NCBI RefSeq assembly: GCF_019711355.1 | Contig: NZ_CP081297.1 | Location: forward strand, 1,798,001-1,862,000 | DNA length: 64,000 nucleotides | DNA from: Qipengyuania psychrotolerans | GTDB taxonomy: Bacteria; Pseudomonadota; Alphaproteobacteria; Sphingomonadales; Sphingomonadaceae | Reading direction: 5' to 3' | Shown: positions 9,169-18,371 of the stretch, one piece after another | How positions within the stretch are numbered: position 1 is the stretch's first letter | Layout of the letters: each line of letters begins with the position of its first letter | The notes under the pieces: generated by a model | Database searches by the model: none | What the model saw: only the letters and a program-made list of their open reading frames with translations | What the model was told of the DNA's origin: nothing | Translations under genes and position numbers: made by a program

Positions 9169-10699
9169 GGGCTTCCTCCCCTGGCACGGTCACTCGCAGC
9201 ATGGCGAAGGCAGCAATCGTCCAGCTCGCCGCCGCGAACAGCATCGTCCAGATCGGATCGTCCGGGAAGAAGGCGTTCATCACGCTGCCCATCACGGTCG
9301 CCACGAGCAATTGCGGCACCACGATGAAAATATTGAACAGCCCCATGTAGATACCGAGCTTGGCCTGCGGCAGACTGCTGGCCAAGATCGCATAGGGCAT
9401 CGCGAGGATAGAGGCCCAAGCAATGCCTTTGAGTATCTCGCAGACAAGCAGCAAATTGGGATCGCGCAGCACGAAATAGCCAAGGAAGCCGAGCGCACCC
9501 AGCAAGAGACAGGTCATGTGCGTGCGCGCCTTGCCGATGCGTCTCGATAGCACCGGCAACACCGTCAGCGCGGCGACTGCGGCAACCGCATTTTGCACCG
9601 TGTAGATCAGGTTCCACCAGTTCGCGCCCTCGTTATATGCGGCGGTGGTCGGATCGGGGCTGCCATAGAAATACTGTGACACGATCGGGCCGGAATATAT
9701 CCACATTATAAAGAGCGATGACCAGCTGAAGAACTGGACCAGTGCGAGCTTCTTCATCGTGTCCGGCATGCCGGAAAAATCGCCGACAATGCTCGACAGC
9801 ATATTGGCATGCTTGCCCTGCTTCGCCATCGAAATGCCGATAGCGCTGAGAACTCCGTAGACGGCAAGAAGGCCCCCGAGCAGGTAGATTTCTTTCTCCA
9901 GCCCGAGCGGGCTGACACTCGCTATCACGGCCAGTCCGGCAGCAATCCACAGCACGGCAGAACCGTAGGTTTTCGCGGCCAGCGCACGCACGCTCTGACC
10001 CGTTTCGACTTCCCGCTCGGCCTCGAAGGCGGCCATTTCTTCCGGGCTGTATTCCTTGGTCGAGACGACCGTCCAGCCGATCGCCAAAAACAGCGCAGCG
10101 CCTCCTGCCCAAAAGCTCCATTTGACAGTGTCGGGTATCTCGCCAGCCGGGGCGATATTGCTTACCCCGAACTGTTCCAGCAGCCACGGGAAGATTGCCG
10201 CAACCACGGCCCCCGCTCCGATAAAGGCAGTCTGAACTGCATATCCGGTCGCGTGCTGCGACTTGTCGAGCATGTCGCCGACGAATGCACGGAACGGCTC
10301 CATCGAGATGTTCAGGCTTGCATCCAATACCCACAGCAGCGCAGCAGCGAACAACAGCGGCGCACCAAAAGCCGGGGCCAGCGGCATCAATAGCAGTGAG
10401 ATTGCGGCAAGGATTGCACCGGTCATGAAGTAGGGCCGGCGGCGGCCAAAACGATTCCAGGTCTTGTCCGAAAGATGGCCGATAATTGGCTGGACAATCA
10501 GGCCGGTAAGCGGCGCTGCAACCCAGAGCGCAGGAAGATCGTCGAGCGATGCGCCCACGGTCTGGAAAATCCGGCTCATGTTCGAGTTTTGCAGCACGAA
10601 CCCGATCTGGATGCCAAAAAAGCCAAAGCTGATGTTGGCAAGCTGCCCCCAGCCCATCTGCGGTTTGCGCGCCTGGGTATTTGCGGCCGAAGTCGCCAT
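9161..10699 (-). CDS. MFS sugar transporter (maltose/sucrose SLC45-like)
   Basis: A 512-aa protein with about 12 membrane segments. The first cytoplasmic loop GHLSDKTWNRFGRRRPYF (near 70-87) is the typical MFS motif and strongly resembles GPH/SLC45-type disaccharide:proton symporters. It likely imports maltose or short maltodextrins across the inner membrane for the cytoplasmic alpha-glucosidase. I start at ATG 10699, 9 nt after GGAGAGG; the open frame goes 26 codons further but has no hydrophobic or family-like sequence. It is downstream of a LacI-type operator candidate and overlaps the amylase gene. Confidence 0.9.
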   Translation of the reverse strand: MATSAANTQARKPQMGWGQLANISFGFFGIQIGFVLQNSNMSRIFQTVGASLDDLPALWVAAPLTGLIVQPIIGHLSDKTWNRFGRRRPYFMTGAILAAISLLLMPLAPAFGAPLLFAAALLWVLDASLNISMEPFRAFVGDMLDKSQHATGYAVQTAFIGAGAVVAAIFPWLLEQFGVSNIAPAGEIPDTVKWSFWAGGAALFLAIGWTVVSTKEYSPEEMAAFEAEREVETGQSVRALAAKTYGSAVLWIAAGLAVIASVSPLGLEKEIYLLGGLLAVYGVLSAIGISMAKQGKHANMLSSIVGDFSGMPDTMKKLALVQFFSWSSLFIMWIYSGPIVSQYFYGSPDPTTAAYNEGANWWNLIYTVQNAVAAVAALTVLPVLSRRIGKARTHMTCLLLGALGFLGYFVLRDPNLLLVCEILKGIAWASILAMPYAILASSLPQAKLGIYMGLFNIFIVVPQLLVATVMGSVMNAFFPDDPIWTMLFAAASWTIAAFAMLRVTVPGEEARA

Positions 10700-10719
10700 A
10701 CGATCAATCCTCTCCCCGG

Positions 10720-10737
10720 CCGGGCTGTTTTGCCCGG
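10720..10737 (-). other. leader hairpin before the MFS gene
   Basis: CCGGGC (10720-10725), loop of 6 and GCCCGG (10732-10737) form a perfect 6-bp stem between the candidate operator and the ribosome binding site of the MFS gene. No U-tract follows, so it is not a clear terminator for lacI; it could stabilise the leader. Confidence 0.35.
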
Positions 10738-10781
10738 TCACGAAAGGATGGCTCGCACGAAGTACCATCATGCGCAAACAC

Positions 10782-10796
10782 GTATACGAATACGTA
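10782..10796 (-). promoter_or_regulatory. candidate LacI-family operator upstream of the MFS-amylase genes
   Basis: On the minus strand this reads TACGTATTCGTATAC. It matches 12 of 15 positions of TGCGTATACGTATGC at 11967-11981, in the same orientation relative to the gene it precedes, and lies 83 nt upstream of the MFS start. Both copies are in the only two promoter regions of the glucan locus, which points to the adjacent LacI regulator. Confidence 0.55.
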
Positions 10797-10801
10797 ACAG
10801 C

Positions 10802-11833
10802 TCAGGCTTTGGCTGTACTGCCTCTGATCACGAGTTTTCCGGGCAGCTTGTGCGGAGTGACTTCGCGGTCCGCAATCTGTGACAGAAGCGCATCTACCAG
10901 GCTTTCGCCCGCGCCCCTCACATCCTGCGTTACCGTGGTGAGCGGCGGCGTGGTCAGGCTTGCGGCGGGGATGTCGTCGAACCCCACGACGGCAATGTCG
11001 TCAGGCACCTTCTTCCCGGCATCTGCAAGAGCGCGCATCGCACCGATCGCGATCAGATCGCTGGCAGCGAAAATGGCGTCGCAATCCGCGCCGCTCTCCA
11101 GCAATTTTCGGGCCGCACAATACCCTGCCTCTTCGGTCGTTATCGCGTCGAAGCGCGGTGGGGGAGGCAATCCGGCATCTTCGGTCACTTCTCTCAGGCC
11201 AGTGAAACGTCCGAGAAACTCCGGGCAAGTCTCGTCAGCTTCGCCTAGGAATGCGATCTGCCGCTTACCAATTTCGAGCAGGTGCCTGCCGACCAGCCGC
11301 CCAGCGTCGACATTGTCGGTTCCCACGGTCGCTCCGCTGGAATCCAGGCTGACCGAACCCCATCGCGCGTAGTGAGTGCCCTGTGCGACCAGCTTTTCCA
11401 GCTTGGGCGTGTATGTCGTGTAATCTCCATAGCCGAGCAGGATCAGGCCGTCTGCCCGGTGGCTGTCCTGATACTTGACGTGCCAGTCATCTTCCATCCG
11501 CTGAAACGAAATCAGCAAGTCCAGGCCCCGGTCCGCGCAGGCCCGGGTGATCGACCCCAGCATGGCGAGAAAGAATGGATTGATCATGCTTTCATCGGGA
11601 GTGGGATCTTCGAAAAACAGCAGCGCAATCGTGTTCGATCTTTGCGAGCGCAACGAGGATGCGTTCTTGTCGACCGTGTAATTGAGGTCGCGCGCGATTT
11701 GCTGGATCTTCTGACGGGTCTGCTCGCTCACGGAGCGATCTCCGCGCAGCGCACGGCTGACGGTTGGCTGCGAAACTCCGGCAGCATAGGCAATGTCGAA
11801 ACTGGTCGGACGACCAGTCGGCTTGCGTCCCAT
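10802..11833 (-). CDS. LacI family transcriptional regulator of the alpha-glucan locus
   Basis: A 343-aa regulator of standard LacI length. The N-terminal helix-turn-helix is clear (DIAYAAGVSQPTVSRALRG at about 13-31), followed by a hinge helix and a periplasmic-binding-protein-like sensor domain (ending around VVGFDDIPAA). It probably senses maltose or maltodextrin and controls both the MFS-amylase pair and the divergent receptor operon (inference from position and paired operators). I start at ATG 11833 behind GGAGGAGAG rather than 10 codons upstream. Confidence 0.93.
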   Translation of the reverse strand: MGRKPTGRPTSFDIAYAAGVSQPTVSRALRGDRSVSEQTRQKIQQIARDLNYTVDKNASSLRSQRSNTIALLFFEDPTPDESMINPFFLAMLGSITRACADRGLDLLISFQRMEDDWHVKYQDSHRADGLILLGYGDYTTYTPKLEKLVAQGTHYARWGSVSLDSSGATVGTDNVDAGRLVGRHLLEIGKRQIAFLGEADETCPEFLGRFTGLREVTEDAGLPPPPRFDAITTEEAGYCAARKLLESGADCDAIFAASDLIAIGAMRALADAGKKVPDDIAVVGFDDIPAASLTTPPLTTVTQDVRGAGESLVDALLSQIADREVTPHKLPGKLVIRGSTAKA

Positions 11834-11966
11834 CTCTCTCCTCCAGGCCGCACCAGCAGCCATGGCCCGCGACCATAAGCCTATCCCGATAAAAGTGCCA
11901 TGCCCGAGGCAGCCAGCCCGCTAGAATCATGTGACATTTGGGCACCGCGCAGATTTGGCGGACGGT

Positions 11967-11981
11967 TGCGTATACGTATGC
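11967..11981 (+). promoter_or_regulatory. candidate LacI-family operator upstream of the TonB receptor operon
   Basis: TGCGTATACGTATGC lies in the 272-nt divergent region between lacI and the receptor, 125 nt before the receptor ATG. The CGTATACG core is shared with the site at 10781-10788. It could control both the receptor operon and lacI itself. Apart from this site I see no well-formed -35/-10 pair in the divergent region. Confidence 0.55.
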
Positions 11982-12105
11982 TGTCTTCCGCCGCCCCCCA
12001 ACCAGCACGTATCAAAACTGTCATACAGGCCGAAGAGAAGCTGCCTGTGGGGTATTTGAGCCGGACCTCGGCAAACAGGGGGCGGCCATCTGGGAGAGCA
12101 AAGTA

Positions 12106-14901
12106 ATGGCATTTCGCAAGCATCTTGCCGGGAGCACCAGCGTTCCGGTTCTGGCCCTCGCACTCGTCGGCGGTTTTACTCCGTCCATTGCCGCTGCGCA
12201 AAGCACGCAGCCGGCGACCACGGTCCAGGAAGAAGAAGGCCAGCCGGTCGACGATGCGGACACGGACGAATCTGCGGTCATCATCGTCAGCGGCTTCCGC
12301 GAATCGCTTGCATCGTCGGTCGCGCAGAAGCGCAACAGCGACCTCATCCTTGAATCGGTCACGGCGGAAGACATCGGCAAGCTGCCCGACGATTCCATCG
12401 GCGAATCGATCGCCCGCCTCCCCGGCGTAACATCGCAGCGCCTCAATGGCCGCGCCAACGTCATCGCCATTCGCGGCCTTGGCCCGGACTTTTCGCAGAC
12501 GCTTCTCAATGGGCGCGAGCAGACCTCGACCGGTGACAACCGCGCAGTCGAATTCGACCAGTATCCCTCGGAAGTCGTCAATCAGGTGCTCGTCTACAAG
12601 AGCCCCTCTGCCAGCCTCGTGGGCCAGGGCCTTGTCGGTACGATCGACATCCGCACCATCCGCCCGCTCGAGACGGGTGAAACGATCTTCGCCATCGGTG
12701 CCAAGGGTTCGTACGCGGACATCGGTGCGCTGAACGCAGGTTCGAAGGAATTCGGTTACCGCGCCAACGCAACTTACGTAGACCAGTTCGCTGACGACAC
12801 GCTCGGCATCGCGCTTTCGGCTGCCTATACCGACGAGCCGTATCAGCTGCAGGAATTCAATGCCTGGGGTTATGCGGGCAGCGGCGAACCGGGCAGCCCC
12901 TTCGTCATCGGCGGCAACAAGAGCTTCGTCACTTCGACACAGCTTACTCGTCTCGGCTTTAACGGCACGCTGCAGTGGGAAGCATCGCCCACGCTGATGG
13001 TCACACTCGACGGGTTCTATTCGAATTTTGACGATGACCAGTCCAAGCGCGGCATCGAGCTTCCGCTCGGCTTTGGCGCTTTCGGCACGACCTTCGACCC
13101 CTCGACCGCAACCGTTGTCGACGGCCCATTCGGCGGCTTTGCCGAACAGGGCACCTTCGAAAACGTCGAAGGCGTAGTCCGCAACGACGTGTTCCAGCGC
13201 GAAGCAGACCTCTATTCCGGTGGCCTGAACCTCAATTATGAAGGTGACGATGGCTGGAGCGCGTTCTTCGACATCGGTTTCTCGCGCACCGATCGCAACG
13301 AGCTGAGCATCGAAAGCTATTCCGGCACCGGCTACAACGCTGGCGTCGGAGCGACCGATACCATCCAGTTCTTCTCGGACGAAAACGGCACGAGCTTCGA
13401 TCCCACGCTGGATTACAGCGACCCCAACCTGATCGTCCTGACCGATCCGCTTGGCTGGGGCGGCAGCCGCATCCAGGCCGGTTACTACAACAATCGCATT
13501 ATCAAGGACGAACTCTACCAGTACCGCCTCGGCGTTGCGAAGGACATCGAGAGCTTCATTTCGAAAGTCAGCTTCGGCCTGTCCTATACCGACCGTTCCA
13601 AGAGCCTGACGCCGGACGAATTCTTTGTTTCGCCCGCCAATGGCGCGACCGAAATCGCCATCCCGAGCAGCGAGCTGCTCCGTCCGACAGACCTCGGCTA
13701 TCTCGGCCTCGGCCCGATCGTCAGCTACGATGTTCGCAACCTGATTGCAGATGGCACGCTGGTGCTCGACGCGAACGACAGCAACGATATCCCGGCCAAG
13801 GCTTACGGAATCACCGAAAAGCTGATGACTGCATACCTTCAGTTCGACGTGCAGCAGGACCTCGGTTCAGGGGAATTGACCGGTAACTTCGGCGTGCAAG
13901 CCGTGAACACCGAACAAAACTCGACCGGTGTCGCATTTACGAACGTTGACGGTCTTCCGGGCGACGAAAGGGTCAATCTCTCGCTCGGCGACAATTACTG
14001 GGACATCCTTCCCAGCGCCAACCTGTCGCTGCGCTTCGATAGCGGGTGGGTATTCCGCCTTGCTGCCAGCCGCCAGATCCAGCGTCCGCAGCTCGATGAC
14101 CTTCGTGTCGCCATCGGTTACGGCATTGTCGAAACCAACAACGGCCAGAGCCCGACCGGCGAATATCCGTACATCTCCGGCGGCGGCGGCAACCCGGTTC
14201 TGCGTCCGTACCGGGCCAATGCCGTCGATTTCAACATCGAGAAATACTTCGCTGGCGGCGCTGGCGTGATCGCAGCCCAGCTCTTCTACAAGGATCTGGT
14301 CAGCTACATCGATGGCGACGTGCAAGTCTTCGACTACAGCACCTTCCCGCTTCCCGCAGGCAATGCGCCGGCAAGCCCGATTGGTCTGCTGTTCTCCGAA
14401 GTGAACACGGGCGGCGGCAATTTCTACGGCGCTGAGCTTTCGGCAACGGTTCCATTCGACGTTTTGACACCGGCGCTCACCGGCTTCGGCGTGACCGGCG
14501 GCCTTGGCTACACCAAGACCGAGATCGAGAACGCACAAGGCGAAATCGACCAGATTCCCGGTTACTCGAAGTGGGTCGCCAACGGCACGCTGTACTATGA
14601 TCTCAACGGCTTCAGCGCCCGCGGCAGCGTTCGCTACCGTTCGGAATTCCTCGCTGACTTCACCGGCTTCGGCGGAAATATCGTTCGCCGTCTGGCCCGT
14701 GCAGAAACTATCGTCGACGCGCAGATCGGCTATGAATTCCAGCCCGGTAGCGCGCTCGAAGGCCTCTCGATCTACGTGCAGGGCCAGAACCTGACGAACC
14801 AGCCCTTTGTATCGCAATTCGACGTACCTGAACCGCGAGCGGTGATCGATTACCAGGAATACGGACGCCGGTTCCTCGCCGGGTTCACCTACAAGTTCTA
14901 G
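12106..14901 (+). CDS. TonB-dependent receptor for alpha-glucans
   Basis: A 931-aa outer-membrane receptor. It has a signal peptide ending near SIAAAQ (about 31), a TonB-box-like segment SAVIIVSGF (near 58-66), a plug domain (EDIGKLPDDSIGESIARLPGV, within 85-115), and a large barrel ending in YKF with the typical terminal Phe. It should import malto-oligosaccharides across the outer membrane using TonB energy. No SusD partner is present, as usual in Proteobacteria. I start at ATG 12106 behind GGGAG, because the open frame upstream (to 11938) covers the promoter region and has no signal peptide. Confidence 0.94.
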   Translation: MAFRKHLAGSTSVPVLALALVGGFTPSIAAAQSTQPATTVQEEEGQPVDDADTDESAVIIVSGFRESLASSVAQKRNSDLILESVTAEDIGKLPDDSIGESIARLPGVTSQRLNGRANVIAIRGLGPDFSQTLLNGREQTSTGDNRAVEFDQYPSEVVNQVLVYKSPSASLVGQGLVGTIDIRTIRPLETGETIFAIGAKGSYADIGALNAGSKEFGYRANATYVDQFADDTLGIALSAAYTDEPYQLQEFNAWGYAGSGEPGSPFVIGGNKSFVTSTQLTRLGFNGTLQWEASPTLMVTLDGFYSNFDDDQSKRGIELPLGFGAFGTTFDPSTATVVDGPFGGFAEQGTFENVEGVVRNDVFQREADLYSGGLNLNYEGDDGWSAFFDIGFSRTDRNELSIESYSGTGYNAGVGATDTIQFFSDENGTSFDPTLDYSDPNLIVLTDPLGWGGSRIQAGYYNNRIIKDELYQYRLGVAKDIESFISKVSFGLSYTDRSKSLTPDEFFVSPANGATEIAIPSSELLRPTDLGYLGLGPIVSYDVRNLIADGTLVLDANDSNDIPAKAYGITEKLMTAYLQFDVQQDLGSGELTGNFGVQAVNTEQNSTGVAFTNVDGLPGDERVNLSLGDNYWDILPSANLSLRFDSGWVFRLAASRQIQRPQLDDLRVAIGYGIVETNNGQSPTGEYPYISGGGGNPVLRPYRANAVDFNIEKYFAGGAGVIAAQLFYKDLVSYIDGDVQVFDYSTFPLPAGNAPASPIGLLFSEVNTGGGNFYGAELSATVPFDVLTPALTGFGVTGGLGYTKTEIENAQGEIDQIPGYSKWVANGTLYYDLNGFSARGSVRYRSEFLADFTGFGGNIVRRLARAETIVDAQIGYEFQPGSALEGLSIYVQGQNLTNQPFVSQFDVPEPRAVIDYQEYGRRFLAGFTYKF

Positions 14902-14910
14902 GGCTCCTCC

Positions 14911-14996
14911 GGCCGGGCGGGGTTTGCGAAAGCAGGCTCGCCGTCCGGCCACTCGTCTGCCGGGAAATGCTGTTCCCAAGATGGCTTTCCCGGCAG
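14911..14996 (+). other. two tandem mRNA hairpins between receptor and halogenase genes
   Basis: Hairpin A pairs GGCCGGGCGG (14911-14920) with CCGTCCGGCC (14941-14950), 10 bp with one G-U. Hairpin B pairs CTGCCGGGAAA (14957-14967) with TTTCCCGGCAG (14986-14996), a perfect 11-bp stem. There is no U-tract, so they look like stabilising or attenuating structures that could keep receptor mRNA more abundant than the downstream operon. Confidence 0.6.
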
Positions 14997-15015
14997 GCTC
15001 CAATAGGGTGAGCTT

Positions 15016-16533
15016 GTGACCGAAGAGAGTTCCTTTCGCATAGTGATCGCCGGGGGCGGTACAGCCGGCTGGATGGCCGCTGCGCTGCTTGCGCGCTTCC
15101 TGCCTTCCACGCATTCGGTCACGTTGGTCGAGAGCGCAGACATCGGCACAGTCGGTGTCGGCGAAGCGACGATTCCGCAGATCCGCTATATCAATCACGC
15201 ACTCGGCCTCGACGAAGCCCAGTTTCTTCGCGAGACCAAGGGCACCTTCAAGCTGGGTATCGAGTTCAACGGCTGGCGGCGCGAGGGCGAGGCATACATG
15301 CATGCCTTCGGCCCCGTGGGGCGCGGCCATGGCCTGCTGCCGTTCCATCACTACTGGCTGCGCGCCAAGCAGCTTGGCATCGCGAAACCGCTGGCGCACT
15401 ATTCGCTCAATGAAACGGCTGCGCGCTCGCTCAAGATGCGGCGCGGATCACGGACCCCGCGCTCACCGGAAATGCCATATGCCTACCACTTCGATGCCGG
15501 GCTCTACGCCGCGTTCTTGCGGCGGTATGCCGAAGGCCGCGGCGTTGTTCGCATCGAGGGCACTATCGGGAATGTCGAACAGGACAGCGCTACCGGGTCG
15601 ATCACCGCCCTCACACTGGGCGAAGAACGCCGGATCGAAGGCGATTTCTTTATCGATTGCACCGGTTTCCGCGCACTCCTGATCGAACGCACGCTGAAAA
15701 CCGGGTTCGATGACTGGACGGATTACCTGCCTTGCGACCGGGCGATGGCTGTCCCTTCCGACAATGGCGGCGATTTTACGCCCTACACCCGCTCGATCGC
15801 GCGAAGCGCAGGTTGGCAATGGCGCATCCCGCTCCAGCACCGCATCGGCAATGGTCTTGTCTATTCATCCGCGCACTTGTCGGACGAAGATGCTGCCGAA
15901 ACACTCTTGGCTAATCTCGACGGCGCTCCGCAAGGCGATCCACGTCCGATAAGTTTCACCACCGGCAAGCGGCGCAAACACTGGAACGCCAATTGCCTCG
16001 CACTGGGCCTTGCGGCCGGGTTCATGGAACCGCTGGAATCCACCAGTATTCACTTGGTCCAAAGCGCGGTCAGTCGGTTCCTTTCGGTCCTGCCGGGCGC
16101 CGAGGCCGACCCCGCCATTCGCGATTGGTTCAACGGTCAGGCGGATTTCGAGTGGTTGCGCATCCGTGATTTTCTCGTTCTTCATTATTCGGTCAACGAA
16201 CGTGAGGGAGAGCCCTTGTGGGACGCTGTTCGGCACATGAAAAAGCCGGACACTCTGGTGGCCAAGCTGGAAAACTGGCGGGCTGCCGGATTTATTCACC
16301 GCGAGCACGAGGAGCTTTTCACCGAAGTCGGGTGGTTCCAGGTGCTTGCCGGTCAGGGTTTGGAGGCGCGCTCCTACAACCCCCTCGCCGATGCGCTGAG
16401 CGAAGATGATCTGCGCAGCCTGCTCGGTAGTATCGAGGCTGCCTGCGCGGAAGAGGCGCGGCAAATGCAATCCCACAGCGAATTCCTCAACAAATTCGCA
16501 AATCTCCCTCCCCATCAGGACGCAGTCGCATGA
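15016..16533 (+). CDS. flavin-dependent halogenase-like protein (tryptophan halogenase family), copy 1
   Basis: A 505-aa PF04820 flavoprotein. It has the FAD-binding GGGTAG at 13-18, GVGEATIP at 47-54, a lysine at K79 (the position and number of the catalytic Lys in PrnA-type enzymes), the halogenase WxWxIP motif as WQWRIP at 267-272, and FMEPLEST at 336-343. All key features of an active halogenase are kept, but the substrate is unknown and tryptophan is only the family name. Start is GTG 15016 after AGGGTGAG. It lies between the receptor and the amylases and overlaps the next gene by 4 nt. Confidence 0.88.
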   Translation: MTEESSFRIVIAGGGTAGWMAAALLARFLPSTHSVTLVESADIGTVGVGEATIPQIRYINHALGLDEAQFLRETKGTFKLGIEFNGWRREGEAYMHAFGPVGRGHGLLPFHHYWLRAKQLGIAKPLAHYSLNETAARSLKMRRGSRTPRSPEMPYAYHFDAGLYAAFLRRYAEGRGVVRIEGTIGNVEQDSATGSITALTLGEERRIEGDFFIDCTGFRALLIERTLKTGFDDWTDYLPCDRAMAVPSDNGGDFTPYTRSIARSAGWQWRIPLQHRIGNGLVYSSAHLSDEDAAETLLANLDGAPQGDPRPISFTTGKRRKHWNANCLALGLAAGFMEPLESTSIHLVQSAVSRFLSVLPGAEADPAIRDWFNGQADFEWLRIRDFLVLHYSVNEREGEPLWDAVRHMKKPDTLVAKLENWRAAGFIHREHEELFTEVGWFQVLAGQGLEARSYNPLADALSEDDLRSLLGSIEAACAEEARQMQSHSEFLNKFANLPPHQDAVA

Positions 16534-18371
16534 TCCGCCAGTCTCTCCCCCTCATCGCCCTAGCAATAGCTGCGTGCGCCAATGCACAGCCTGCGCCGGT
16601 CAGCACTGCGCCAACCGAGGGAACCAGCTTCCGTGAACGCCTGCCCAGCGAGGAGATCGTCTATTTCGTCCTGCCCGACCGGTTCGAGAACGGCGATCCG
16701 AGCAATGATCTGGGTAACTTCAGCGGCGGTCCGATGGAAACCGGGTTCGATCCTGCGCACAAGGGGTTTTTCCACGGGGGCGATCTGAAGGGTCTGACGG
16801 AGCGGTTGGACTATCTCGAGAACCTGGGCGTCACCGCAATCTGGTTCGCCCCGATTTTCCAGAACAAACCCGTCCAGGGCACACCTGGCAATGAAAGCGC
16901 TGGCTATCACGGATATTGGGTGACGGATTTCACGCGGCCGGACTCGCATTTTGGCTCGCGCGATGAATTCAAGGCTTTCGTCGATGCCGCCCATGCGCGC
17001 GGGATGAAAGTCTATATGGACATCATCACCAACCACACTGCCGACGTGATCCTGTATCTGGAAGGCGATGAAAGCGGCTATACCTACCGCAGCAAGGGCG
17101 ACTTTCCCTATTCCCGCAAAGGCGGCGTCAACGGCGAACCAATCAATGACGGCTTCCTGGGCGATGAAGTGCGAACGGCCGAAAATTTCGCAAAGCTGAC
17201 CGATCCCGCATATGCTTACACGCCGACTGTTCCCAAGGCTGAAGCCGATGTGAAGGTCCCCGCCTGGCTCAACGATCCGATCTATTACCACAACCGCGGC
17301 GACACGACCTTCAGCGGAGAAAGCAGCCGGCAGGGTGATTTCGTGGGGCTGGACGATCTGTTTACCGAACACCCCCGCGTGGTCGAGGGCATGATCGAGA
17401 TCTATTCGGCCTGGATACGCGACACCGGCGTCGACGGCTTCCGCGTCGACACTGCCCGTCATGTAAACCCGGAATTCTGGCAGGCGTTCGTGCCCGCGAT
17501 GCTGGAGACTGCGCGCGAAAACGGCATTCCGAACTTTCATATCTTCGGCGAAGTTTACCGCGACAATCACGACAATGGCTACATCGCACAGTACACGCGG
17601 CGCGACGGTTTTCCTGCCGTGCTCGACTTTGCATTCCAGCAGGCCATCCGCGAAACAGTGAGCCAGAAAAAGGGCACTTACATTCTCAACGAATTGTTCG
17701 ATGGCGATGTCCTTTACGAAGGCGGCGAAGAAGCGGCGCTTACAATGCCGACCTTCCTTGGCAATCACGACATGGGGCGCTTCACGACCATCCTGCGGTG
17801 GGACAATGAGGAAATCTCCAGCGCCGAAATGCTCGCCCGCACGAAGCTGGCGCACGCTATGCTCCTGGCGCTGCGCGGATCGCCCGTCGTCTATTACGGT
17901 TCCGAGCAAGGGTTCGTGGGCGATGGAAACGATCAGGCCGCTCGCGAGGACATGTTTCCCAGCCTCACCGACAGCTATAATGACAACCAGCTGATCGGTA
18001 CCGATGCCACCACAGCGGACAGCAATTTTGACGAAAGCCATCCGCTGTTCCGACTAATCGCCGAACTTTCGGCAGTCCGCCGTGCGCACCCTGCACTGCT
18101 TCGTGGACGCCAGATAGTGCGGCATTATGGCCAGGAACCGGGCGTGTTTGCAGTGAGCCGTTTCGATCCGGAGAATGGCGGCGAATATCTCGCGGTTTTC
18201 AACACAAGCGATGCGGCGCAAACGGCCAATGTAACGCTTGGCTATGACGCTCGCAGCTTTGAAGCGCTTGCCGGCTCCTGCCCAGCAGCAGTTTCCGCTC
18301 CCGGCAGTGCCGCGTTCTCGCTTCCCGCCTTTGGCTGGGCGATTTGCCGCGTTTCGGAGACTGCCGAATGA
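16530..18371 (+). CDS. lipoprotein GH13 alpha-amylase
   Basis: A 613-aa GH13 enzyme with a lipoprotein signal (LAIAAC, Cys16), so it is probably anchored to the outer membrane. Catalytic residues are D307 in GFRVDTARH, E341 in HIFGEVY and D414 in GNHDMGRF. Long insertions follow TNHTAD (168-172), giving a total length above that of simple amylases; a beta-sandwich C-terminal domain ends the protein. It should cut polymer or large dextrins near the receptor. ATG overlaps the halogenase stop (ATGA). Confidence 0.92.
   Translation: MIRQSLPLIALAIAACANAQPAPVSTAPTEGTSFRERLPSEEIVYFVLPDRFENGDPSNDLGNFSGGPMETGFDPAHKGFFHGGDLKGLTERLDYLENLGVTAIWFAPIFQNKPVQGTPGNESAGYHGYWVTDFTRPDSHFGSRDEFKAFVDAAHARGMKVYMDIITNHTADVILYLEGDESGYTYRSKGDFPYSRKGGVNGEPINDGFLGDEVRTAENFAKLTDPAYAYTPTVPKAEADVKVPAWLNDPIYYHNRGDTTFSGESSRQGDFVGLDDLFTEHPRVVEGMIEIYSAWIRDTGVDGFRVDTARHVNPEFWQAFVPAMLETARENGIPNFHIFGEVYRDNHDNGYIAQYTRRDGFPAVLDFAFQQAIRETVSQKKGTYILNELFDGDVLYEGGEEAALTMPTFLGNHDMGRFTTILRWDNEEISSAEMLARTKLAHAMLLALRGSPVVYYGSEQGFVGDGNDQAAREDMFPSLTDSYNDNQLIGTDATTADSNFDESHPLFRLIAELSAVRRAHPALLRGRQIVRHYGQEPGVFAVSRFDPENGGEYLAVFNTSDAAQTANVTLGYDARSFEALAGSCPAAVSAPGSAAFSLPAFGWAICRVSETAE

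Noticed and set aside
13867..15399. 510-codon open frame on the minus strand across the receptor gene
   Set aside because: Antisense shadow: the receptor and halogenase on the plus strand have clear domains, and this frame has no recognisable one.
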